A stretch of DNA of 7,367 nt from Sutterella sp. (lineage in GTDB: Bacteria > Pseudomonadota > Gammaproteobacteria > Burkholderiales > Burkholderiaceae_F). Location of the stretch: the NCBI GenBank assembly GCA_003488465.1, contig DNLN01000091.1, positions 1 to 7,367 of the forward strand, read 5' to 3'. Position numbers and translations under genes: made by a program. The notes below the pieces were generated by a model. It did no database searches and was not told the DNA's origin. It saw only the letters and a program-made list of their open reading frames with translations. Positions within the stretch are counted from its first letter, which is position 1. Every line of letters begins with the position of its first letter. This document shows positions 1 to 4,795 of this stretch, one piece after another.

Positions 1-2
1 AC

Positions 3-416
3 GGCGGCACGGCTGACCAGCTGCTTGCCCTGCGCCAGGGCGAAGTGGACTTCTCCTGCGCCAAGGTGGCCGACGTTGCCAAGCTCGTGAAGGGCGACAA
101 GCCCGAACTGCGTCTGCTCGGCGTGTTCGACACCAAGCGCGTCGCCGAATTCCCGGATGTTCCGACGCTCCGCGAACTTGGCTACTATCCCGAGTGGTAC
201 GGCTCGGCCCGCGCCCTGGTTGCTCCGGCCGGCGTCTCCAAGGAGATTCTTGACTTCTACGTGAAGGCCTTTGCCGACACGATGAAGGATCCGGAAGTGA
301 TCGAAGCCCACAAGAAGGCGGGCCTGAATCTCGACTACAAGGACAACAAGGAGCTCGGCAAGCTGCTCAAGGCTCAGCAGAAGTTCTGCAAGAATGTGAT
401 CAGCAAGCTCTACTAA
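3..416 (+). CDS. Tripartite tricarboxylate transporter substrate-binding protein (TctC/Bug family), 3' end only
   Basis: This is the C-terminal 137 residues of a periplasmic solute-binding protein; the gene begins before the window and the reading frame is open from base 3. TctC/Bug proteins capture carboxylates or related small acids in the periplasm and hand them to a TctA/TctB membrane pair. Family landmarks visible here are GGTADQLLALRQGEVDF near the left edge (the hinge and ligand-loop region), then LRLLGVFDTKR followed by FPDVPTLRELGY, and then the ALVAPAGVSKEILDFY stretch. This matches the usual order: 'LR.LAV...R', 'PDVPT..E.G', 'APAGTP..I...'. The tail KFCKNVISKLY ends at TAA. No signal peptide can be judged because the N-terminus is outside. 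The ligand cannot be told from sequence; such proteins often sit apart from tctAB. Codon use is strongly biased, suggesting high expression. Confidence 0.88.
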   Translation, partial: GGTADQLLALRQGEVDFSCAKVADVAKLVKGDKPELRLLGVFDTKRVAEFPDVPTLRELGYYPEWYGSARALVAPAGVSKEILDFYVKAFADTMKDPEVIEAHKKAGLNLDYKDNKELGKLLKAQQKFCKNVISKLY

Positions 417-439
417 TCACGTTCTGAGCCGGATCCCGC

Positions 440-453
440 GGCGCTTCGGCGCC
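440..453 (+). other. cUUCGg tetraloop hairpin in the 3' UTR of the binding-protein gene
   Basis: GGCGC (440-444), loop TTCG, GCGCC (449-453): a perfect 5-bp stem closed by the exceptionally stable C(UUCG)G tetraloop. No T-run follows, so it is unlikely to terminate alone. It lies 20 bases upstream of the real terminator and may protect the 3' end of the transporter mRNA from exonucleases (inference). Confidence 0.5.
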
Positions 454-471
454 AAGGGGCCCGAAAAATAC

Positions 472-509
472 AAAAACCGTTCCGGGACATTCTCCTGGAG
501 CGGTTTTTT
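472..509 (+). terminator. Strong intrinsic terminator after the TctC-type gene
   Basis: A 16-bp stem pairs 472-487 with 493-508, with a 5-base loop. The base of the stem is AAAAACCG against CGGTTTTT, with two G-U pairs higher up, and a run of six T (504-509) finishes the 3' side. The A-run opposite the T-run makes the hairpin nearly symmetrical, so it may also stop transcription from the other direction. It isolates the binding-protein gene from aspA. Confidence 0.92.
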
Positions 510-523
510 GATGGATGGTGCGC

Positions 524-567
524 TTGATATTAATGGGAAAATTTTCCCAAGCAGAAACATTTATTCT
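524..567 (+). promoter_or_regulatory. Tentative FNR-type activated promoter for aspA
   Basis: TTGAT at 524-528 is a perfect FNR half-site, but the second half (ATGGG instead of ATCAA) matches only at AT. TATTCT at 562-567 is a four-of-six -10 candidate, and no -35 hexamer sits 17 bases upstream. If that -10 is real, the FNR-like site would be centred about 42 bases before the start of transcription, the normal position for class II activation. Anaerobic control of aspA by FNR is known in enterobacteria. Here it is only a weak candidate; no sigma-70 promoter stands out in this region. Confidence 0.2.
534..549. promoter_or_regulatory. Perfect 16-bp palindrome, candidate operator
   Basis: TGGGAAAA joined directly to TTTTCCCA makes a perfect dyad with no spacer. 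With no loop it is a poor RNA hairpin and no T-run follows it, so a dimeric DNA-binding protein is the likelier user. It lies in the presumed promoter area of aspA-dcuA, overlapping or just upstream of the tentative -10. I do not recognise the regulator. Confidence 0.4.
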
Positions 568-671
568 ACACGAAAATACTGGATGGAATAAGCCAAAGGG
601 GATAATCCATCGGGTGAATGAAGAAAATCAAAATTGGCAGGAAAGGTATGCTGAATTGCGTAACCCAAGGA

Positions 672-790
672 ACAGTTAGGTAGTATGATGTAGACGTCTT
701 CGGGGAGTGAGGATGATTCCCTGAAACTGTAATGGCGGACCGAGAGATGGGCGGTCCCAACACACTGAGAAGGCCTGGAAGGATTCCGGA
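672..790 (+). promoter_or_regulatory. Possible structured mRNA leader of aspA
   Basis: Several complementary blocks lie in order: ACAGTT (672-677) with AACTGT (725-730), enclosing a smaller GGGAG/TTCCC pairing (703-707 with 717-721); GGACCG (737-742) with CGGTCC (752-757); and CTGGAA (775-780) with TTCCGG (784-789), loop GGA. The last hairpin ends 14 bases before the aspA ribosome binding site. I compared it by eye with cobalamin, TPP, glycine and lysine riboswitches: isolated short matches occur (ACTGT, CTGAGA) but no complete motif. It may be a regulatory leader of unknown type or chance pairing. I see no T-run that would make it an attenuator. Confidence 0.28.
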
Positions 791-803
791 CTGCTCAATA
801 TTT

Positions 804-809
804 AAGGAG
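804..809 (+). promoter_or_regulatory. Ribosome binding site of aspA
   Basis: AAGGAG, nine bases before the ATG at 819. It is a strong Shine-Dalgarno match and fixes the aspA start. Confidence 0.85.
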
Positions 810-818
810 TGTACATAA

Positions 819-2219
819 ATGTCCCGTATTGAAAACGATTTCCTGGGTGATCGCGAAGTTCCTGATGAGTGCTACTATGGCGTTCAGACCCTGCGCGGCA
901 AGGATAATTTCCATATCACCGAAATGCCCATGAGCCAGGAGCCGTATTTCGTCATCGCCTTCGGCTATGTCAAGAAGGCCGCCGCCATGGCCAACAAGGA
1001 ACTGGGCACGATCCCGGCTGACGTTGCCGACGCCCTGATCTGGGCCTGCGACCAGCTGATCGCCGGCAAGTACCGCGACCAGTTCGTGACCGACTGGCTC
1101 CAGGGCGGTGCCGGCACCTCCACGAACATGAACTGCAACGAGGTGATCTGCAACCTCGCCGCCGAGCACCTCGGTTCCGTCAAGGGCGACTACAAGCGCG
1201 TCTCCCCGAACGACCATGCCAACTTCGGCCAGTCCACGAACGACACCTATCCGACGTCCCTGCACCTGGCGCTGCTGCTGCGCAGCAACGTGCTGCTGAA
1301 GTCCGTTGAAGACCTCGTCGCCGCCTACTACAAGAAGGCCGAGGAGTTCAAGGGCGTTCTCAAGATGGGCCGCACCCACCTGCAGGATGCTGTTCCGATG
1401 ACCCTGGGCCAGGAATTCCATGGCTGGGGCTTCACCATCGCCGATGAGATCAAGACCATCCGCGAGGCTCAGGAACACCTCAAGATCGTCAACCTCGGCG
1501 CTACCGCCATCGGCACGAGCGTGACCGCTCACCCGGATTATCCGGCTCTCGCCGTCAAGTACCTCGCCCAGCTGACCGGCATCGACTTCAAGAACAGCGA
1601 AGACCTCATCGCCGCGACGAGCGACTGCGGCGCATACGTGGCCCTGAGCTCTGCAGTGAAGAGCCTCGCCGTCAAGCTCACGAAGGTCTGCAACGACATG
1701 CGTCTGCTCGCCTCCGGCCCGCGCTGCGGCCTTGCTGAGATCAATCTGCCCCAGCTGCAGCCTGGTTCCTCCATCATGCCGGGCAAGGTCAACCCCGTGA
1801 TTCCGGAAGTGACCAATCAGGCTTCGTTCCTCGCCATCGGCCTGGATACGACCGTGATGCTCGCCGCCTCCGCCGGCCAGCTCGAGCTCAATGTGATGGA
1901 GCCCGTGATCACGTTCGCTCTGTTCACCGCCATGCGCGTGATGAGCAACGCCTGCAACGGCCTGCGCACCAAGTGCGTCGAGGGCGTGACGGCCAATGCC
2001 GAGCGCACCGCTCAGATGGTCATGAACAGCTGCGGCATCGTGACGCTGCTGAAGCCGCACCTCGGCTACAAGACCTGCTCGACGATGGCTCACGAGTGCT
2101 ATCACACCGGCAAGTCCCTGCACCAGGTCGTGGTCGAAGAGCGCAAGCTGCTCACTCAGGAAGAGTGGGACAAGACCTTCAACCTGCAGAACCTCATTGC
2201 TCCGAAGTTCGTGCAGTAA
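819..2219 (+). CDS. aspA: Aspartate ammonia-lyase (aspartase)
   Basis: Converts L-aspartate to fumarate and ammonia in the cytoplasm, as a homotetramer of the fumarase/aspartase superfamily. At 466 residues it is close to the usual 470-480. Active-site blocks appear in family order: GTSTNMN at 99-105, QSTNDTYPTS at 138-147, GRTHLQDAVPMTLGQEF at 184-200, and the signature loop GSSIMPGKVNP at 316-326. By comparison with Bacillus AspB the first serine of that loop (Ser317) is the catalytic base, and Lys323 and Asn325 bind substrate. All positions sit one residue before the Bacillus numbering, so the chain is collinear. LQDAVPMTLG favours aspartase over class II fumarase, and the dcuA neighbour agrees. 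The start is fixed by AAGGAG nine bases upstream. Strong codon bias suggests abundant expression. No missing residues noticed. Confidence 0.96.
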   Translation: MSRIENDFLGDREVPDECYYGVQTLRGKDNFHITEMPMSQEPYFVIAFGYVKKAAAMANKELGTIPADVADALIWACDQLIAGKYRDQFVTDWLQGGAGTSTNMNCNEVICNLAAEHLGSVKGDYKRVSPNDHANFGQSTNDTYPTSLHLALLLRSNVLLKSVEDLVAAYYKKAEEFKGVLKMGRTHLQDAVPMTLGQEFHGWGFTIADEIKTIREAQEHLKIVNLGATAIGTSVTAHPDYPALAVKYLAQLTGIDFKNSEDLIAATSDCGAYVALSSAVKSLAVKLTKVCNDMRLLASGPRCGLAEINLPQLQPGSSIMPGKVNPVIPEVTNQASFLAIGLDTTVMLAASAGQLELNVMEPVITFALFTAMRVMSNACNGLRTKCVEGVTANAERTAQMVMNSCGIVTLLKPHLGYKTCSTMAHECYHTGKSLHQVVVEERKLLTQEEWDKTFNLQNLIAPKFVQ

Positions 2220-2240
2220 TACCGATTTAGTCCCCTAGGA

Positions 2241-2281
2241 GCTTGAGCGGAAGCAGGTCCAAAAGCCGCTTCCGCCCAAGC
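2241..2281 (+). other. Intercistronic hairpin between aspA and dcuA
   Basis: GCTTG (2241-2245) pairs with CAAGC (2277-2281). After one A/C mismatch, GCGGAAGC (2247-2254) pairs perfectly with GCTTCCGC (2268-2275), leaving a 13-base loop. What follows is GTTATTTTG, a broken T-tract, so full termination is doubtful. It could be a partial terminator or a 3' stabiliser that gives more aspA than dcuA product from one transcript (inference). No obvious promoter was seen between it and dcuA. Confidence 0.6.
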
Positions 2282-2345
2282 GTTATTTTGGGGGATGAAT
2301 AAAAGAACTGCGACAAGCAGTCGTTACCACTAGGGAAATCAAAAC

Positions 2346-3686
2346 ATGGATATCATGACAATTCTTCAGATCGTCGTCCTGCTCGGCGCGATCTTCCTCG
2401 GTGTCCGCCTTGGCGGCATCGGCATCGGCTACGCCGGCGGCGCTGGCGTGCTCATTCTGGGCCTGTGCCTCGGCATGAAGCCCGGCAACATCCCCTGGGA
2501 CGTGATCCTGATCATCGCTTCGGTGATCTCCGCGATCTCTGCCATGCAGCTCGCTGGCGGCCTGGACTATCTCGTTCAGATCGCTGAACGCGTTCTGCGC
2601 AGCAACCCCAAGCACATCAACTACCTCGCCCCGATCGTCACCTATGTCCTGACGATCTTCGCCGGTACCGGCCACACCGCCTTCTCCATGATCCCCGTGA
2701 TCGTTGAAGTCGCCAAGGGCCAGAACATCAAGCCCGTGTGCCCGCTGTCGATCGCTGTGGTTTCCTCCCAGATCGCCATTACGGCTTCTCCCGTGTCCGC
2801 CGCCGTGATCTACATGTCCGGCGTGCTCGAGGGCTTCGGCTGGTCCTATCCGGCTCTGCTCGGAATCTGGCTGCTCACCACGTTCGTCGGCTGCATGCTC
2901 ACGAGTTTTGTGATGACCCTGATCTCCAACATGAAGCTTGACAGCGATCCGGTTTATCTTGACCGTCTGGCCAAGGGCCTCGTCAAGAAGGCTTCCGAGG
3001 GCAGCGCCAACAAGCAGCTTAAGCCCTATGCCAAGCGCTCCGTGGCGATCTTCCTGCTCGGCGTTCTCGCTGTCGTGTGCTACGCCTCCGCGATCAGCCC
3101 GGCTGTCGGCCTCATCAAGCCCGTGATCGTCGGCCGTGACGCCGCCATCATCAGCCTGATGCTGCTCGTCGGCACCCTGATCACGATCTTCTGCAAGATC
3201 GAAATCGGTGACATCGCTTCCGCATCCGTCTTCAAGTCCGGCATGGTCGCCTGCATCTGCGTGCTCGGCGTTGCCTGGCTCGGCGACACGTTCGTGTCTG
3301 GCCACAGCGGCGAAATCAAGGCCTTTGCTGCTGAAACGGTTGCTGCTTATCCGGCTCTGCTCGCCGTGGTGTTCTTCTGCGCCGCCATGCTGCTGTACAG
3401 CCAGGCCGCTACCGCCAAGGCCATTACGCCGGCTATCGTTGCCGCCCTCGGCATCACCGCTGCCAACCCCGGCGACAGCTACATGCTCGTTGCCTCCTTC
3501 GCAGCCGTGTCCGCCCTGTTCGTTCTGCCGACCTACCCGACGCTGCTCGGCGCCGTGCAGATGGACGACACCGGTACGACCCGCATCGGCAAGTACGTGT
3601 TCAACCACGCCTTCTTCCTGCCGGGCGTCCTCGCGATCGCCTTCTCTGTGGTTCTCGGCTTCCTGGTTGTTGGCTTCGTCCACTAA
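2346..3686 (+). CDS. dcuA: Anaerobic C4-dicarboxylate transporter DcuA (aspartate/fumarate/succinate exchange)
   Basis: Inner-membrane carrier that takes up aspartate, fumarate or malate, usually in exchange for succinate; it feeds AspA encoded 126 bases upstream. At 446 residues it is highly hydrophobic, with roughly ten to twelve membrane segments (for example 5-22, 52-70, 93-106, 112-124, 168-194, 231-250, 266-284, 298-313, 336-352, 379-396, 423-444). Hallmarks are GGIGIGYAGG (23-32), KPGNIPWDV (45-53), SAMQLAGGLDYLV (65-77), GTGH (107-110), QIAITASPVSAA (142-153), ACICVLGVAWLGDTFVS (302-318), SQAATAKA (352-359) and LPTYPTLLGAVQMDDTGTTR (394-413). These track DcuA of E. coli more closely than DcuB. 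AGGGAA (2332-2337) lies eight bases before the first ATG. A second in-frame ATG at 2355 matches the E. coli DcuA N-terminus better but lacks a well-placed site. Confidence 0.95.
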   Translation: MDIMTILQIVVLLGAIFLGVRLGGIGIGYAGGAGVLILGLCLGMKPGNIPWDVILIIASVISAISAMQLAGGLDYLVQIAERVLRSNPKHINYLAPIVTYVLTIFAGTGHTAFSMIPVIVEVAKGQNIKPVCPLSIAVVSSQIAITASPVSAAVIYMSGVLEGFGWSYPALLGIWLLTTFVGCMLTSFVMTLISNMKLDSDPVYLDRLAKGLVKKASEGSANKQLKPYAKRSVAIFLLGVLAVVCYASAISPAVGLIKPVIVGRDAAIISLMLLVGTLITIFCKIEIGDIASASVFKSGMVACICVLGVAWLGDTFVSGHSGEIKAFAAETVAAYPALLAVVFFCAAMLLYSQAATAKAITPAIVAALGITAANPGDSYMLVASFAAVSALFVLPTYPTLLGAVQMDDTGTTRIGKYVFNHAFFLPGVLAIAFSVVLGFLVVGFVH

Positions 3687-3753
3687 TCCAAAGTCTTGAT
3701 CCGTGGGCCGGATTCTCAAAGAAGACGGCTCACAGCAGAGTTGATCAAATCAG

Positions 3754-3788
3754 GCCTGCAGCTCCTTTTGGGGTTGCAGGCTTTTTTT
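3754..3788 (+). terminator. Intrinsic terminator of the aspA-dcuA unit
   Basis: GCCTGCAGCTCC (3754-3765) pairs with GGGGTTGCAGGC (3770-3781): a continuous 12-bp stem including two G-U pairs, loop TTTT, followed by seven T (3782-3788). Confidence 0.93.
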
Positions 3789-3809
3789 GCGTCAGCGATG
3801 AGCGACTGT

Positions 3810-3838
3810 TTGACTACATATACCCCCATACCTATAAC
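3810..3838 (+). promoter_or_regulatory. Sigma-70 promoter with CsoR/RcnR-family-like operator in its spacer
   Basis: TTGACT (3810-3815, five of six) and TATAAC (3833-3838, five of six) are separated by exactly 17 bases. The spacer and -10 contain ATATACCCCCATACCTATA (3818-3836): a C-tract flanked by TATA on both sides, the general plan of DUF156 (CsoR/RcnR/FrmR) operators. A bound repressor would cover both promoter elements. A related block, CCCATAC (3846-3852) followed by AGGTATAA, repeats CCCATAC of the first (3825-3831) 21 bases downstream, about two helical turns, so a second subsite is possible. The regulator is presumably the csoR-like gene at 4439. The promoter is seen directly; the operator identity is inferred. 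Confidence 0.68.
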
Positions 3839-3871
3839 ACGGATTCCCATACAGGTATAAGGAGTTCATCA

Positions 3872-4346
3872 ATGTGGTTCAAACTCATGGAGCGCCTCGA
3901 AGCGCTCATGGAACTGGGCGGCACGAAAAAGGACATCGTGCGTCGTGCGCGGCTGACGCGAATGCCTGGTGAGCGCTGACGAGGTGCATGTGGGCGACCT
4001 TGTCCGGGTGCTTGCCGGTGAAGCAATCCCCGTGGACGGCATCATTGTGGAAGGTCAGACATCGGTCAATGAATCGATCCTCACAGGAGAGCCGATACCG
4101 GTTGAAAAGAGACCGGGGGATGCGGTGAGCAGCGGCACGATCAGTCAGTTCGGCACTTTCGACATGCGTGCCGAGAGAGTGGGCGAGGACAGCGCAATCC
4201 GCCGCATGGTGGCGTTGGTGCGCTCGGCGGATGCGGGCAACATTATCGTGATTGTGAATTCGGCCCTGCTGCTGCGCTGGAGCCGACCGCGCGACACCGT
4301 TTTTTTCCAGCGAAAGGAGCGAATCGGGAGCGGCTCTCAGGCATAA
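3872..4346 (+). pseudogene. Remnant of a P1B-type heavy-metal (probably copper) ATPase
   Basis: An intact P1B ATPase pumps metal across the inner membrane and runs to about 650-850 residues; here roughly 160 codons remain. AAGGAG (3859-3864) precedes an ATG at 3872. The first frame gives LEALMELGGTKK, like the stretch just before the actuator domain, then stops at TGA 3977-3979. The family sequence resumes one frame over (in-frame TGA at 3954-3956, open after it): [31 protein letters not shown], then the actuator TGE motif in [12 protein letters not shown] (TGE at 4083-4091) and [21 protein letters not shown]. This runs straight into [14 protein letters not shown], which resembles a P1B C-terminus. 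The metal-binding domain, most membrane segments, the CPx motif and the DKTG phosphorylation loop are gone. This fits internal deletions plus a frameshift. Metal specificity cannot be read; the CsoR neighbour suggests copper. Confidence 0.85.
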
Positions 4347-4389
4347 TGCAGGTGTTTGATTGAAGGCGAGACGCGAGCGGTTTTCATCC

Positions 4390-4408
4390 GGCAGCGGATG
4401 GCGCTGCC
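4390..4408 (+). other. Hairpin in the csoR leader
   Basis: GGCAGCG (4390-4396), loop GATGG, CGCTGCC (4402-4408): a perfect 7-bp stem 30 bases before the csoR start. No T-run follows, so it is not a terminator. It could be leftover sequence or an RNA element affecting csoR translation; the function is unknown. Confidence 0.4.
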
Positions 4409-4438
4409 TGCCTCTCTCCGAGCAGAGAACTCAGAGAT

Positions 4439-4708
4439 ATGAAGCAATGCATCGATGCTGACAATCTGCACCGCAGGTTTGCCAAAATCATTGGACAGAT
4501 CAAGGCGATTGACCGCATGATCGATGAGGATATCCCGTGCGAGGACATTCTCTCGCAGATCAGCGCCGCCAAGTCCGCGCTCAACAAGGCCGGACAGGTA
4601 GTGCTCGAAGGCCATATCCGACACTGCGTGCGCGATGCCGTCGCACAGGGCAATGCTGAGTTGGAGAACTTTGCCAAGGCAATCGAGCGTTTTGCAAACA
4701 TGCGGTAG
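4439..4708 (+). CDS. csoR: CsoR-type metal-sensing transcriptional repressor (DUF156)
   Basis: An 89-residue all-helical repressor of the CsoR/RcnR/FrmR family, which bind operators as tetramers and release DNA on binding metal (or, for some members, formaldehyde or persulfide). Family signatures are KIIGQIKAIDRMI (16-28), CEDILSQISAAKSALNKA (34-51) and EGHIRHCVRDAV (57-68). The ligand set is Cys34, His59 and Cys63, spaced 25 and 4 residues apart exactly as Cys36/His61/Cys65 of Mycobacterium tuberculosis CsoR, so Cu(I) is the best guess. RcnR and FrmR lack the second cysteine, and persulfide sensors lack this His. Residue 33 is Pro where M. tuberculosis CsoR has a second-shell Tyr, and there is an extra Cys4. 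It has no good Shine-Dalgarno sequence (only CAGAGA-like). It follows the ATPase remnant and is probably transcribed from the operator-bearing promoter at 3810. Confidence 0.9.
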   Translation: MKQCIDADNLHRRFAKIIGQIKAIDRMIDEDIPCEDILSQISAAKSALNKAGQVVLEGHIRHCVRDAVAQGNAELENFAKAIERFANMR

Positions 4709-4733
4709 CGGCTTGAGCCGCAGCACGAAAAAA

Positions 4734-4779
4734 CAAGTCGACCGCAGAGCGGGACAAGGTCCTCTTTGCGGTTTGCTTG
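4734..4779 (+). terminator. Hairpin between csoR and rng, possible weak terminator
   Basis: CAAG (4734-4737) pairs with CTTG (4776-4779). After a 3x3 internal loop, ACCGCAGAG (4741-4749) pairs with CTCTTTGCGGT (4764-4772, one G-U), and there is weaker pairing above. Only interrupted T-runs follow (CCTTTG), so termination would be inefficient. The hairpin ends 16 bases before the rng start, so it may instead be a leader structure for rng. RNase E of E. coli is known to be autoregulated through its 5' UTR, but nothing here shows that for RNase G. A small 5-bp hairpin (4708-4721, loop TTGA) overlaps the end of csoR. Confidence 0.4.
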
Positions 4780-4795
4780 CCTTTGAGGCCGGATA

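Larger units (their letters stand above)
510..818. other. Gene-free control region ahead of aspA
   Basis: About 310 bases without a convincing gene, visibly richer in A+T than the flanking coding sequence. It holds a 16-bp palindrome (534-549), a possible FNR half-site with a -10-like hexamer (524-567), and a run of complementary segments that could fold as an mRNA leader (672-789). The one small reading frame with an ATG on the + strand (618-683, 21 codons, starting MKKIKIGRKG) has no good ribosome binding site. A 65-codon frame on the opposite strand has no family resemblance that I recognise. I treat both as chance. Confidence 0.6.

Noticed and set aside
618..683. 21-codon reading frame MKKIKIGRKG... 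in the aspA leader
   Set aside because: It has a basic, leader-peptide-like start but no good Shine-Dalgarno site, no run of regulatory codons and no linked attenuator with a T-run.
690..790. Resemblance to cobalamin (ACTGT) or TPP (CTGAGA) riboswitches
   Set aside because: Only isolated short words match. The other invariant elements of either class (for example GCCACTG and GGGAAGG, or GAACCTGATC) are missing.
795..2123. 442-codon open frame on the opposite strand of aspA
   Set aside because: It mirrors the codon pattern of aspA: sense codons TTA, CTA and TCA are avoided, so stops are absent from the complementary frame. The translation is low-complexity in A, G, H and D and no family is recognisable.
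2283..3719. 478-codon open frame on the opposite strand of dcuA
   Set aside because: Same cause: a codon-bias shadow of dcuA. The translation is extremely rich in D, E, H and G, the complement of hydrophobic membrane codons, and has no recognisable domain.
3741..3753. TTGATCAAATCAG, FNR-box-like
   Set aside because: The half-sites are separated by three bases instead of four, and the site lies between the dcuA stop and its terminator rather than near a promoter.
4300..4306. Run of seven T after the ATPase remnant as a terminator
   Set aside because: The nearest stem (GCGC/GCGC with a bulge, about 4274-4292) is short and separated from the T-run by several unpaired bases.
3969..4346. A free-standing 125-codon actuator-domain protein starting at GTG 3969
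   Set aside because: No ribosome binding site precedes the GTG, and the family match extends upstream of it. Both ends resemble broken parts of one P1B ATPase.
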